Below the pieces are notes generated by a model. That model ran no database searches. It was not told the origin of the DNA and worked only from the letters and a program-made list of their open reading frames with translations. Shown here piece after piece: positions 22,178 to 30,277 of a stretch of 40,394 bases of DNA. The translations under genes and the position numbers were made by a program. The first letter of the stretch is position 1, and each line of letters opens with the position of its first letter. The stretch is taken from assembly GCA_014382535.1 (NCBI GenBank), contig JACNJN010000028.1, positions 1 to 40,394 of the forward strand, in the 5' to 3' direction. This stretch comes from Candidatus Desulfolinea nitratireducens (lineage in GTDB: Bacteria; Chloroflexota; Anaerolineae; Anaerolineales; Villigracilaceae).

Positions 22178-22778
22178 TCATATCCTTGAACAACTTGGCC
22201 CCTACCTGGACGGCGAATTGCACGGCAAAAGTTTGCAAAAAGTGAAGTTGCATCTAACTGAATGCATAACCTGTCAGGAAGAATACACGTCACTGGAAAA
22301 TCTTTCAGCAACCTTGCAGGAAGCACCATTGCCAGATTTTCCCTCACCGGAAGATTTCGCATCAGATCTGGCTTTACTTTTGCCTCGAAAACCAGCCCTC
22401 CCGATACGTGAAAAAGCGCTGGAATTTGGCTGGTGGCTGGCCCCGATCGGGCTGATTGCGATATGGATGTTTATCAGCACGACAAATCTGGTCAGTGGCG
22501 CAATAACCTTTGCCAACTCTCTTGGAGTGTTAAATGACACATCTACCTGGTTGGTATCTGGTTCAGCTCCAGAAACGTATTGGTCAGCAGCACTTGGACA
22601 ATTTGGTTTCCTGAGCGGAAATAATCTGCAAATAGCTGAGATGGCAGAAGCGATCACTAGAATTACGATCCCTCAGATCGTATGGCAAGTTTCGCTTGCA
22701 ACGCTCTATCTCAGTTGGATGGCGATCTGGTGGGCGCGCCACGAGCGTCAGGGACTCGGCCAAGCCCTTGAAAGCTGA
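22170..22778 (+). CDS. Zinc-finger membrane anti-sigma factor
   Basis: A 202-residue protein starting at ATG 22170 with GCGGAGG just upstream, overlapping the sigma gene by 8 bases. The N-terminus has the zf-HC2 pattern HLTECITCQEEY (HxxxCxxC) typical of anti-sigma factors that hold ECF sigma factors. Two hydrophobic segments follow (WWLAPIGLIAIWMFIS, and IVWQVSLATLYLSWMAIWW near the C-terminus). It would tether and inhibit the sigma factor until an envelope signal releases it. Confidence 0.88.
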   Translation: MSDHILEQLGPYLDGELHGKSLQKVKLHLTECITCQEEYTSLENLSATLQEAPLPDFPSPEDFASDLALLLPRKPALPIREKALEFGWWLAPIGLIAIWMFISTTNLVSGAITFANSLGVLNDTSTWLVSGSAPETYWSAALGQFGFLSGNNLQIAEMAEAITRITIPQIVWQVSLATLYLSWMAIWWARHERQGLGQALES

Positions 22779-22831
22779 AGCAAGCTCATGGTCAAGATTG
22801 AATACTAAGTATAAAAAATAAGGAGAAAATA

Positions 22832-23959
22832 ATGGACCCCGTAAAAATTTTAAAACGTTCCTGGCATATCTTATGGAGCTATAAAGCTCTCTGGGTGTTT
22901 GGTCTGATCCTGGCACTCACCGCTGCCGGCTCATCCGGAGGTAGTGGAAATAGCGGCAGTAGCTATCGATACGATGGTGAAAATCAACAATACGAGTTGC
23001 CTCTGACAGAGGATTTCTCGGAAGATTTCCAAAAAGCCTTTGAGGAAGCCGGCGAAGAATTCAAAAAAATATTTGAAGAAGGCGTTCAGGCTGCCGGTAT
23101 TTCCAGGAGCGAGGTAAGCACCTTGATCTGGATTGGTGCCGCCTTTATTTTGGTCATGCTGACTATGGGAATCGTGATGTCGATTGCCCGTTACGTTTCA
23201 GAAACCGCGGTCATTCGCATGGTGGATGAATATGAAGCAACGGATACCAAGATGACTGTTCGGAGTGGCTTTCGGATCGGCTGGTCACGCACATCATGGC
23301 GTTTATTCCTGATCAATTTGATCGTAAACATACCTGTATTTCTACTGATTGGGCTATTGATCTTGGATGGCTTTGTTATGTACCGAGCAGTTATGAGTGA
23401 TGGAGAACAGTTTGCTATCGCTGGTATGGTCGCGCTAATCGGATTTACTTTCCTGATTATTTTTGTCACCATCCTTGTGATGGCTGTATTGGTACTGCTG
23501 CGACAATTCTTCTGGCGTGCAGCAGTTCTTGAGGATCTTGGCGTACGAGCATCGCTTCGCCGTGGCTTTGCAATGGCACGTGAAAACTGGAAGAATATCG
23601 GCCTGATGTGGCTGATCATGATGGGGTTGGGGATTGTCTGGATGATCGTATCGTTCATCTCTCTCTTTGTCCTGCTTCCGGTTGCGTTTTTCACAGCAAT
23701 ATTTGGCGCTGTGATCGCGGCCATCCCGGGCATGCTCCTGGTCGGCTTTTTCAGCCTCTTCCTGAGTGGGCCACTGCCCTGGATCGTTGGAGGCATCTTT
23801 ATCCTGCCCCTCTTTTTGACCCTGGCTTTCTCCCCCTGGATCTTGCTGACAGCCTGGCAACAAATCTATGCATCCACTGTTTGGACGCTCACCTATCGTG
23901 AGATCAAAGCCTTACCCGCATTAACAGAGGATTCTGAAATCGATCTACTCGAAGCATAA
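22832..23959 (+). CDS. Multi-pass membrane protein in the sigma / anti-sigma operon
   Basis: A 375-residue protein. After one N-terminal hydrophobic segment comes a Gly/Ser-rich, then acidic, linker (about residues 30-90), followed by five or six helices. Part of it resembles the glycerophosphodiester-phosphodiesterase-type membrane domain (RYVSETAVIRMVDEYEAT, then FFWRAAVLEDLGVRASLRRGFAMARENWKNIG). AAGGAG precedes the ATG, 53 bases after the anti-sigma gene. It may sense or execute the envelope response. No reaction is assigned. Confidence 0.75.
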   Translation: MDPVKILKRSWHILWSYKALWVFGLILALTAAGSSGGSGNSGSSYRYDGENQQYELPLTEDFSEDFQKAFEEAGEEFKKIFEEGVQAAGISRSEVSTLIWIGAAFILVMLTMGIVMSIARYVSETAVIRMVDEYEATDTKMTVRSGFRIGWSRTSWRLFLINLIVNIPVFLLIGLLILDGFVMYRAVMSDGEQFAIAGMVALIGFTFLIIFVTILVMAVLVLLRQFFWRAAVLEDLGVRASLRRGFAMARENWKNIGLMWLIMMGLGIVWMIVSFISLFVLLPVAFFTAIFGAVIAAIPGMLLVGFFSLFLSGPLPWIVGGIFILPLFLTLAFSPWILLTAWQQIYASTVWTLTYREIKALPALTEDSEIDLLEA

Positions 23960-23999
23960 ATGCTTATCTCTGCTAAATATAAAGCACCTTAGAATCCTT

Positions 24000-24052
24000 C
24001 CTCCCCCGCCAAGCATTTCAATTTATCCAAAACGTAAATAAGGCGGGGGAGG
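24000..24052. repeat. GC-rich 11-bp hairpin repeat
   Basis: CCTCCCCCGCC (24000-24010) and GGCGGGGGAGG (24042-24052) are perfect inverted arms around a 31-base AT-rich loop. It may end the sigma operon. The rest of 23960-24354 holds the MITE-like element and no gene. Confidence 0.7.
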
Positions 24053-24215
24053 GGAGGTGGGGAAAAACTCACCAGTGTATAAAATCTGCCCCTTTTTTTA
24101 AATTAGATTCGAGGTGTAGCATGTGTCTAATTTTTAAACGTCCATACGGATGCAATTTATGGGATAATCGAACTTAGAAGAATCTCTATGGCCATCATTC
24201 GTCAATACAAAGAGT

Positions 24216-24326
24216 AGGACTTACGCATTTTTATAGTCCTAATCCCAACGCTCTGCGTTGGGGTATTGTAGACAAGCTACAACGCAGAGCGTTGCGGCGA
24301 GAAAAAAGGTATTTTGCGTAAGTCCT
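24216..24326. mobile_element. MITE-like element, copy 2
   Basis: 111 bases with perfect 12-bp terminal inverted repeats AGGACTTACGCA / TGCGTAAGTCCT and the internal stem CAACGCTCTGCGTTG / CAACGCAGAGCGTTG. It ends 28 bases before the MscS reading frame, so it has probably separated that gene from its original promoter. Confidence 0.85.
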
Positions 24327-24354
24327 GATAAAGTATCAATAGAAGTGAAAAAGC

Positions 24355-25458
24355 ATGGATTGGGAAGAAATTATAAGCACGCAATGGATTGGGATTGGAA
24401 TCTCAATCCTGATCATTCTTTTTACGGTTTTTCTAGGACGCTGGCTGATCAAGATGCTGTTCAGCCGCATTATTCGTCGTTTTACCCGCTCTACAAAAAC
24501 CACATTCGATGATGTCCTGTTGGATACATTAACAGCACCCCTCTATTGGCTGGCCGTAGTCTATGCATTCCAGTTTTCTCTTACCCGTCTGGATTTTTTT
24601 GTTTCAGCACTCAGCTTTAATCTTGAGCCAACCTTCTATGTGCTCTATTGATTGACCGGTTTTTCCATAACATGGAGATTGGTTTCCAATATTGGCAAAT
24701 GGTACGAAAAGCAATTGAGCTCTACGGACGAGGTAGAGCTTGCTGAGCGATTAATGCCTTTTTTGAGACGCGTGCTCTTGATCTTGGTAGTGGTTATTTT
24801 TGCGATCATTTTGCTGGATTTTTTTGAGATTGAAGTCGGTGGTATGGTTGCCACCTTGGGGATTGGTTCACTTGCAATTGCTCTTGCAGCGCAAGCGGCT
24901 TTATCCGATACTATCAGCGGATTCGTAATTATGATGGATCGCCCCTATAGAATTGGAGATCGGATTGAAGTACAGGATTTGAGTACCTGGGGGGATGTGG
25001 TTGATATCGGGCTGCGCAGTACGCGCATCCGCACCCTTGATAACCGCATGGTGATTATACCAAACTCAGTTATGTCCAAGAGTCTGATTGTCAACCATTC
25101 CTTTCCCGATACGCAATATCGTATCCAGATCCATATTGGGATTGCCTATGGTTCAGATATTGAGCAGGCGCGCCAGATCATTGTGGATGCGGTGCGCCAG
25201 GTTGAGGGGGTTTTGCCAAATCGCCCCGTGGAAGCGTTATTTCTGGAATTTGGTGATTCAGCAATCACCTTCCGGGTCCGTTGGTGGCTCGAGTCCTATA
25301 TTGATACGCGACGTATGTTCGATAGGGTTAATACGGCCATATATAACAGCCTGAACAAAGCCGGGATTGTCATCCCCTTCCCGCAGAGGGTGATCACATA
25401 CAAAAAGGATCCTGCAAAAGACCCGGGAAGCGTTGAGGTCTTTCCGAAAAAAGAATAA
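24355..25458 (+). pseudogene. MscS mechanosensitive channel gene with an in-frame TGA
   Basis: One continuous frame of 367 sense codons is interrupted only by TGA at 24649-24651 (codon 99), with no frameshift. The first part has one or two membrane helices. The second part has the MscS pore helix (GGMVATLGIGSLAIALAAQAAL) and the beta domain (RPYRIGDRIEVQDLSTWGDVVDIGLRSTRIRT, then VIIPNSVM), with a normal C-terminus. Intact, it would release solutes during osmotic shock. The flanking residues (YVLY-stop-LTGFS) fit a TGG-to-TGA change. A TTG directly after the stop could restart translation and give a shorter channel. No ribosome site of quality is seen at either start. A sequencing error is possible. 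Confidence 0.8.
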
Positions 25459-25461
25459 AAT

Positions 25462-25517
25462 ATGGCTTAAATCAAAAGGCTCCGATTTCTCAGTCGGAGC
25501 CTTTTGATTTAAGCCAT
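25462..25517. terminator. Bidirectional terminator, perfect 24-bp stem
   Basis: Bases 25462-25485 are the exact reverse complement of 25494-25517, with an 8-base loop. The stem contains AAAAGGCTCCGA / TCGGAGCCTTTT and lies between two converging genes (MscS and DUF1059), so it can end both transcripts. Confidence 0.8.
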
Positions 25518-25523
25518 GAGGGG

Positions 25524-25715
25524 TTATACGGGTTGAATTGAATCGTATAGCATTTTGTCAAATCCGGCCTTCTGCTCTTCGGTTTGACCTTCCATAAGAT
25601 CCTTATGTACCACACCACCATGAGCCATGGCTTTTTGTAATGTTTCTTCTTTATTTTCCCCAGTTGCGGAAAATTCGCAATCAATCCCAAGATCCTTGCA
25701 AGCAAACTTATGCAT
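25524..25715 (-). CDS. DUF1059 small protein
   Basis: A 63-residue protein with the DUF1059 features FACKDLGIDCEFSATGEN and a central AMAHGGVVHKDL. The conserved Cys pair and histidines suggest metal binding, but members have no established function. GGAG precedes the start on the minus strand. It stands alone, convergent with the broken MscS gene. Confidence 0.85.
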   Translation of the reverse strand: MHKFACKDLGIDCEFSATGENKEETLQKAMAHGGVVHKDLMEGQTEEQKAGFDKMLYDSIQPV

Positions 25716-25867
25716 TATTTCTCCTTTTCTTCAAATACCAATAAAAACGTACAATCTTATAATAGCACAACTCAGGTCGGATTTGTATTAATCTAGACTT
25801 AGAGATTGATAAGAGTAGACTCAATTCTGCAGGATGGTATTATTTCTGTGTAGAGGGCACTTACACT

Positions 25868-26384
25868 ATGCCAACAGAAAAAGAAGTCTATCAAAAATAT
25901 GCTGATCAGTATGAACGCCTTATCCAGCGTGAGGATTATCAGGGCAATATCCTGCGAGAAATCGAGAAACTCGTTTCGCTCGAGGATTTGGACGTGGTCG
26001 ACCTCGGTGTGGGGACGGGGCGGCTGGAGCTTTTGTTATCTGGCGGTTTGGAGCGGTGAGGGGTGGAAATCCGCGTTGGACGATGGACTCAAAGAGATCC
26101 GGCGAATTTTACGGCCGGGCGGAAGTGTGATCATTTTTGAAACAATGGGTACGGGAAACGAGAAGCCGAATCCACCGGAGCATCTTGCTGGCTATTTCGA
26201 ATGGCTTGCTGAAGCAGGTTTCCAGTCAAGTTGGCTGCGGACAGATTATCAATTTTCATCACTGGAAGAGGCCGAAGAGCTGGCTACTTTTTTCTTTGGC
26301 GAAGAGATGGGGAAAAAAGTTGTTAAAGAAAACTGGCAAATATTGCCGGAATGTACCGGAGTTTGGTGGCGGAGTTGTGACTAA
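25868..26384 (+). pseudogene. SAM-dependent methyltransferase remnant
   Basis: The first frame (25868-26059) holds the methyltransferase N-terminus with the SAM loop VVDLGVGTGRLELL. The +1 frame then continues with a typical later part (LKEIRRILRPGGSVIIFETMGTG) and C-terminus to 26384. The normal ~70-90 residues between these motifs are missing, so the gene has an internal deletion and a frameshift near 26020-26070. The remnant cannot bind SAM normally. Confidence 0.8.
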
Positions 26385-26418
26385 TAAAAGACTTCCGAAG
26401 TTTTTGTGTTCAGAGATA

Positions 26419-27564
26419 TTATTCCCTGGTTAGCACATGTGTGACCGCAGTAGCTGCTGGCCCGCCCAACGATTGGATCAGGGCGACTTCGTCCGTCCTG
26501 TTCTCGGCCCTGAGCCTGCTGGCTGCTTCGACAGCCTGGTAGACACCCGTAGCACCGCCAGGGAAACCACGCGCCTTCAAGCCACCACTGGTGGCGCAAG
26601 GAATTGATCCATTTAGTGCGATCTCGCCATCGCGGGCCAACTCCCAGCCTTTGCCACGTTCGGCAAATCCAGCCGCTTCTAATGAAAGGGCGGCGTAGAT
26701 CGAGTAGGCATCGTGATATTCAAAGAAGCTGATCTGTTCGCGAGTCACGTCTGCCTTTTGGAGCGCTGCTTCAACGGAACGTTTCGCTGCGTCAAAGCTT
26801 AGCGGATCACGCCTGTCGTGCAGGCTCAGCATTCCTGAAGAGGAAGCAGACCCGGAGATCCGGACGAGCGGATGATGAGAATTAGCAGGCAAAAGTTTGG
26901 AGCGAGTCAAAATGATCGCGGCTGCGCCATCCGCTGTAGGCGCGGCATCAAATATATTTAGCGGTTCGCTGATCATACCCGCGCGCGCGTAGGTCTCGGC
27001 CTTGATCGCACGTTGGAACATGGCGTTGGGATTGGATACCGCGTTGGCGTGGGCCGTGACGGGAAATCCGGCCAATCCATCTGCGGGGACATCAAACTCG
27101 TGCAGGTAGCGGCGCATGAGTATGGCGGCCTGCGAGGTGGGGGTGAGCCCCTGCACGGCTTCAAAATCGCTATCTGTGGCGGTGGCAAGGGCATCTTCTA
27201 CGCCTGCGTCAACCATGTCTGTAAATTTTTCGACGCCAACGACGAGGGCTACATCTACCATGCCGCTTTTTACGGCCAGATAGCCCTGACGGAGCGCAGC
27301 GCCGCCGGAGGCTCCAGCTGCTTCGATGCTGACCGCTTCGATACCGATCAACCCGCTAAAATCGGCAATTAGCGCGCCGAGGTGGGCTTGTTTGGAGAGG
27401 TTGGGAGCGAGCATATTGCCGACAAAAAGCGCCTGGGGGCGCAACCCGCCCGCGTCTTTGATCGCGGCTTCGAGGGCGAAATGGGCCAGCTCGCGAATTG
27501 AAAATTCCCAATGCTCGCCGACGGCGGTCTGACCGATGCCGGCGATTACGATTGATTCTGTCAT
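26419..27564 (-). CDS. Thiolase-fold protein lacking the nucleophilic cysteine
   Basis: A 381-residue member of the SCP2/archaeal thiolase group, third in a unit with HMG-CoA reductase and synthase. In active thiolases the nucleophile lies in a C-A-S-G motif. Here the segment is EAAGASGGAALR, with Gly at residue 84, encoded GGA and two changes away from any Cys codon. The C-terminal GHPxGATG His is Phe (GFPGGATG, F334). The HD motif (FEYHDAYSIY) is kept. Overall length and fold are normal. By position it should supply acetoacetyl-CoA, but without these residues it may be a non-catalytic partner of the synthase or have another role. No DUF35 gene, the usual bridge in archaeal complexes, is present nearby. 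Confidence 0.8.
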   Translation of the reverse strand: MTESIVIAGIGQTAVGEHWEFSIRELAHFALEAAIKDAGGLRPQALFVGNMLAPNLSKQAHLGALIADFSGLIGIEAVSIEAAGASGGAALRQGYLAVKSGMVDVALVVGVEKFTDMVDAGVEDALATATDSDFEAVQGLTPTSQAAILMRRYLHEFDVPADGLAGFPVTAHANAVSNPNAMFQRAIKAETYARAGMISEPLNIFDAAPTADGAAAIILTRSKLLPANSHHPLVRISGSASSSGMLSLHDRRDPLSFDAAKRSVEAALQKADVTREQISFFEYHDAYSIYAALSLEAAGFAERGKGWELARDGEIALNGSIPCATSGGLKARGFPGGATGVYQAVEAASRLRAENRTDEVALIQSLGGPAATAVTHVLTRE

Positions 27565-27668
27565 AAGGGTCTTCCTTCTTTGTGGAGCATTTGAGATGTG
27601 TAGAAAGTGAGGGGATGAGTGAGAAGTGACAAGTGATGAAGGAAAAAAAACTTCTAACTATTCACTTT

Positions 27669-28739
27669 CTATTTGACCGTTATCTTGCCTCGCATCCGCG
27701 CATAGGTTGCATAATCAATTTCTTTGCGACGAGCGATATAGTCCTGGGTTTTCAGCGCAAGGTCTCGGCGCTCGAGCAGCTTGTCCGTGACGGTCAGTGA
27801 GATCGCATCCGAGCCTGCACCTGAACCGAAGGAGGTCATCAGGATACGGTCGCCGGGCCTGGCAATATCGAGCGTTGCGGTCAGGCCGATGATCGCCGCG
27901 CCAGAATAGGTATTGCCGATCATTGGAGATAGCAGGCCCGGCTCGATCTGTTCTTTTGAGAAACCCAGCATTTTCGCAACCCGCATGGGGAATTTGGCAT
28001 TTGGCTGATGGAAGATCGCCCACTGATAATCTTTGGGCGTCGTCCCCATCGCCTCCATCAGGGTGCTGGCGGCCTTGCTGCTATGCTCAAAGTAAGCCGG
28101 TTCTCCGGTAAAACGTGAACCATGTTCAGGATATTTCTGGTCGGCACGCCGCCAGAAGTCGGGGGTATCGGTAACATAGGAATAAGAGGCTTCAACGATG
28201 GCCAAAGACTCTTCCGACGGGCCAACGATAAAAGCCGCCCCGCCCGCAGCAGCGGTATATTCGAGTGCGCTCCCGGGCTTGCCCTGCGCGGTATCCATAC
28301 CGATAGCCATGGCATAATCCGCCATCTCTGAGCCGACAAATCCCATCGCGGCGACAAAGGCTTCCGTCCCCGCTTTGCAGGCGAATTCCCAGTCACCAGC
28401 CTGGACGTGGGGGACTGCGCCGATGGCTTCCGCAACGATCGTGGAAGTGGGCTTGACCGCGTATGGATGAGATTCAGAGCCGACCCAAACAGCGCGTAAC
28501 TGGTGGGCATGAATCCCGGCGCGTTTGATCGCATTCCGGGCGGCTTCGATGGACATGGTGGCCACATCCTCATCGAGACCGGGGACGCTCTTTTCTTTGA
28601 TCGGTACACCGCCCTTGCTACCCTTCCAGACGCGGAGGATCTCCGTCGCGGGGAGGCGGTAACGGGGCACATATGCGCCGTAGCCAATGATCCCGACCGG
28701 GCGGGAGGGTTTGAGTAAAAGATTTTTCTTTTCAGTCAT
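27669..28739 (-). CDS. HMG-CoA synthase, archaeal type
   Basis: A 356-residue enzyme that condenses acetyl-CoA with acetoacetyl-CoA to HMG-CoA, the committed entry to mevalonate. It has the nucleophile C121 ([13 protein letters not shown]), the general acid/base region [16 protein letters not shown]244 in [10 protein letters not shown], and the C-terminal SFGSGAGSD. Length and motifs fit the archaeal family rather than the bacterial/eukaryotic one. It lies between HMG-CoA reductase (49 bases upstream) and the thiolase-like gene (104 bases downstream), all on the minus strand. The upper mevalonate route is thus grouped here. Confidence 0.92.
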   Translation of the reverse strand: MTEKKNLLLKPSRPVGIIGYGAYVPRYRLPATEILRVWKGSKGGVPIKEKSVPGLDEDVATMSIEAARNAIKRAGIHAHQLRAVWVGSESHPYAVKPTSTIVAEAIGAVPHVQAGDWEFACKAGTEAFVAAMGFVGSEMADYAMAIGMDTAQGKPGSALEYTAAAGGAAFIVGPSEESLAIVEASYSYVTDTPDFWRRADQKYPEHGSRFTGEPAYFEHSSKAASTLMEAMGTTPKDYQWAIFHQPNAKFPMRVAKMLGFSKEQIEPGLLSPMIGNTYSGAAIIGLTATLDIARPGDRILMTSFGSGAGSDAISLTVTDKLLERRDLALKTQDYIARRKEIDYATYARMRGKITVK

Positions 28740-28788
28740 TATTTCTCCGAGTATTGCGTAATTCGAGATTTGATGTTCGATTATTCGA

Positions 28789-30165
28789 TTATCGAATAAT
28801 CGGTTTTTTCTTTTTTAATATTTCTTCCGCCCGATCAATCCGCACCATTTTTTCCGCCACCATCTGTGCGGCGACCTGCTCAACCAGCTCTCCGCTCGCG
28901 CCTGCCGCAATAGCGACCTGTCGCGCATGCAGGGACATATGTCCGCGTTGGATGCCCTCGGTGGCGAGGGCGCGCAGGGCGGCCAGATTTTGCGCCAATC
29001 CTACGGCAACAATAATTTCAGCTAATTCAGATGCTGTATTTACCTTCATCAACTTGAGGGCAATTTGTGCGGTGGGATGCACCCTGGTCGCTCCTCCGAC
29101 GATGCCGACTGCCATCGGCATTTCCAGGGTGCCGACGAGATTGCCATCGCCATCCTGCCCCCAGGTGGAGAGAGATGTATATTTCCCATCTCGGGCGGCA
29201 AAGGCATGTGCGCCTGCTTCGATGGCGCGCCAGTCATTTCCGGTGGCGATGACGACCGCATCCACGCCGTTCATGATGCCTTTGTTGTGCGTTGCGGCAC
29301 GGTAAGGATCGACAGCAGCAAATGCCCAGGCTTCGATGATCCCATCGCGGACCTCTTCGCCGGTGTAGTTTCTTATGCCCTCACCCTCCGCCCTCTCCCG
29401 GGGGGAGAGGGGACTTGTCCCTTCTCCCCTTGGGAGAAGGTTAGGATGAGGGGATGTCTCAAATGCCAACTCATCCACAGGAATAGTACATTTTACTTTT
29501 GCAAGACGCCTGTCAGAGAGATTCGAAAGAATACGAAGATGAACACGTCCGCCAGTGAGTTCTTCGAGACGCGGCGCAAGTTTTTCGCAAGCGGTGTTTA
29601 CGGCGTTGGCACCCATCGCATCACGGACATCGTAAATCAGATGAAGAACAAGAAATGCACCAATGGGGGAATCCTCGATCACGCGGATTTCCAGGTCCCG
29701 TGCGCCGCCGCCGAGTTCTTTCAGGATGGGATCAATTTGGTCTGCTTGGGCAAGTAGAGATCCGCGCTCTCCCTCGATTGCCATGATCGCGGCGGGGATG
29801 TCGTCCACATCGAGGATTTGGATCTGGCCGATCATCTCCGGGGCAGAGGAAGTTGCATGAAATCCGCCGCCTGTGCGGGCCAACTTTGCCATAAAGGAGG
29901 CACCCGCCACAACCGAAGGCTCTTCGATCACCATCGGGATCAACCTGTCGATGCCGTTGATGGTAAAGTTCAGGCCGATGCCGAGGGGTAGATTATGCGT
30001 GGCAACCACGTTTTCGACCATCAGGTCAGCTTCTTGCGTGGTCAGCAAGCCCGAGGTAAGGAGCGGGGTCAGCAAATCCAAATCCATACCTGCGGCTTTG
30101 GCAAGGGCGTCCAGTTTTTGATCTAAAGAGAGTTTGTAAAATCCGGGTATACGAGAATTGGTCAT
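28789..30165 (-). CDS. mvaA: HMG-CoA reductase, class II, with an in-frame repeat insertion
   Basis: A 458-residue enzyme reducing HMG-CoA to mevalonate (or the reverse). I start at 30165 ([19 protein letters not shown]); upstream in-frame codons lie in the intergenic region. Catalytic residues are visible: Glu in EEPSVVAG (81/82), K295 in [11 protein letters not shown]311 in ATGNDWRA and H409 in RGHMSLHA. In the Pseudomonas mevalonii enzyme these are E83, K267, D283 and H381, so the last three are shifted by +28. The extra residues are a palindromic DNA repeat translated in frame (about residues 237-265, [12 protein letters not shown]...). All catalytic motifs are intact, so the enzyme is probably active. 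It heads the minus-strand unit. Confidence 0.92.
   Translation of the reverse strand: MTNSRIPGFYKLSLDQKLDALAKAAGMDLDLLTPLLTSGLLTTQEADLMVENVVATHNLPLGIGLNFTINGIDRLIPMVIEEPSVVAGASFMAKLARTGGGFHATSSAPEMIGQIQILDVDDIPAAIMAIEGERGSLLAQADQIDPILKELGGGARDLEIRVIEDSPIGAFLVLHLIYDVRDAMGANAVNTACEKLAPRLEELTGGRVHLRILSNLSDRRLAKVKCTIPVDELAFETSPHPNLLPRGEGTSPLSPRERAEGEGIRNYTGEEVRDGIIEAWAFAAVDPYRAATHNKGIMNGVDAVVIATGNDWRAIEAGAHAFAARDGKYTSLSTWGQDGDGNLVGTLEMPMAVGIVGGATRVHPTAQIALKLMKVNTASELAEIIVAVGLAQNLAALRALATEGIQRGHMSLHARQVAIAAGASGELVEQVAAQMVAEKMVRIDRAEEILKKKKPIIR
29378..29456. repeat. Palindromic repeat inside the HMG-CoA reductase gene
   Basis: The segment runs from CCCTCACCC to GGATGAGGGG and contains CCCTCTCCC/GGGAGAGGG and CTTCTCCCC/GGGAGAAGG hairpins. 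On the coding strand it is read as PNLLPRGEG...[10 protein letters not shown]. It keeps the reading frame. The reading resembles a dispersed repeat often seen between genes, but no second copy is in this window. Confidence 0.8.
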
Positions 30166-30231
30166 TTCCTTTTTGGGACCTTTGGATTTGGAGAGCTTTG
30201 AGAGATTACTTCTTGATTTTATGAAGAAGTG

Positions 30232-30260
30232 CTGGCAAAAGCTATCAAAGTAGATATAAT
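30232..30260 (+). promoter_or_regulatory. Promoter of the histidine kinase gene
   Basis: CTGGCA (30232-30237) and TATAAT (30255-30260) are 17 bases apart. The predicted transcript would start near 30267, leaving a leader of only about 11 bases with GAGGAG just before the ATG at 30278. Confidence 0.55.
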
Positions 30261-30277
30261 ATCCCTTGAGGAGCATT

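Noticed and set aside
23191-23863. Minus-strand frames (201 and 142 residues) opposite the membrane protein gene
   Set aside because: They are composition-driven shadows of hydrophobic codons, with no motifs or ribosome sites.
24649-24651. Selenocysteine or recoded TGA in MscS
   Set aside because: The stop lies in a membrane region where no Cys is expected, no selenocysteine-type hairpin is seen behind it, and other genes here use TGA as a stop (the sigma factor and the kinase).
28058-28687. 209-residue minus-strand frame within HMG-CoA synthase
   Set aside because: It is an out-of-frame shadow of the synthase gene on the same strand.
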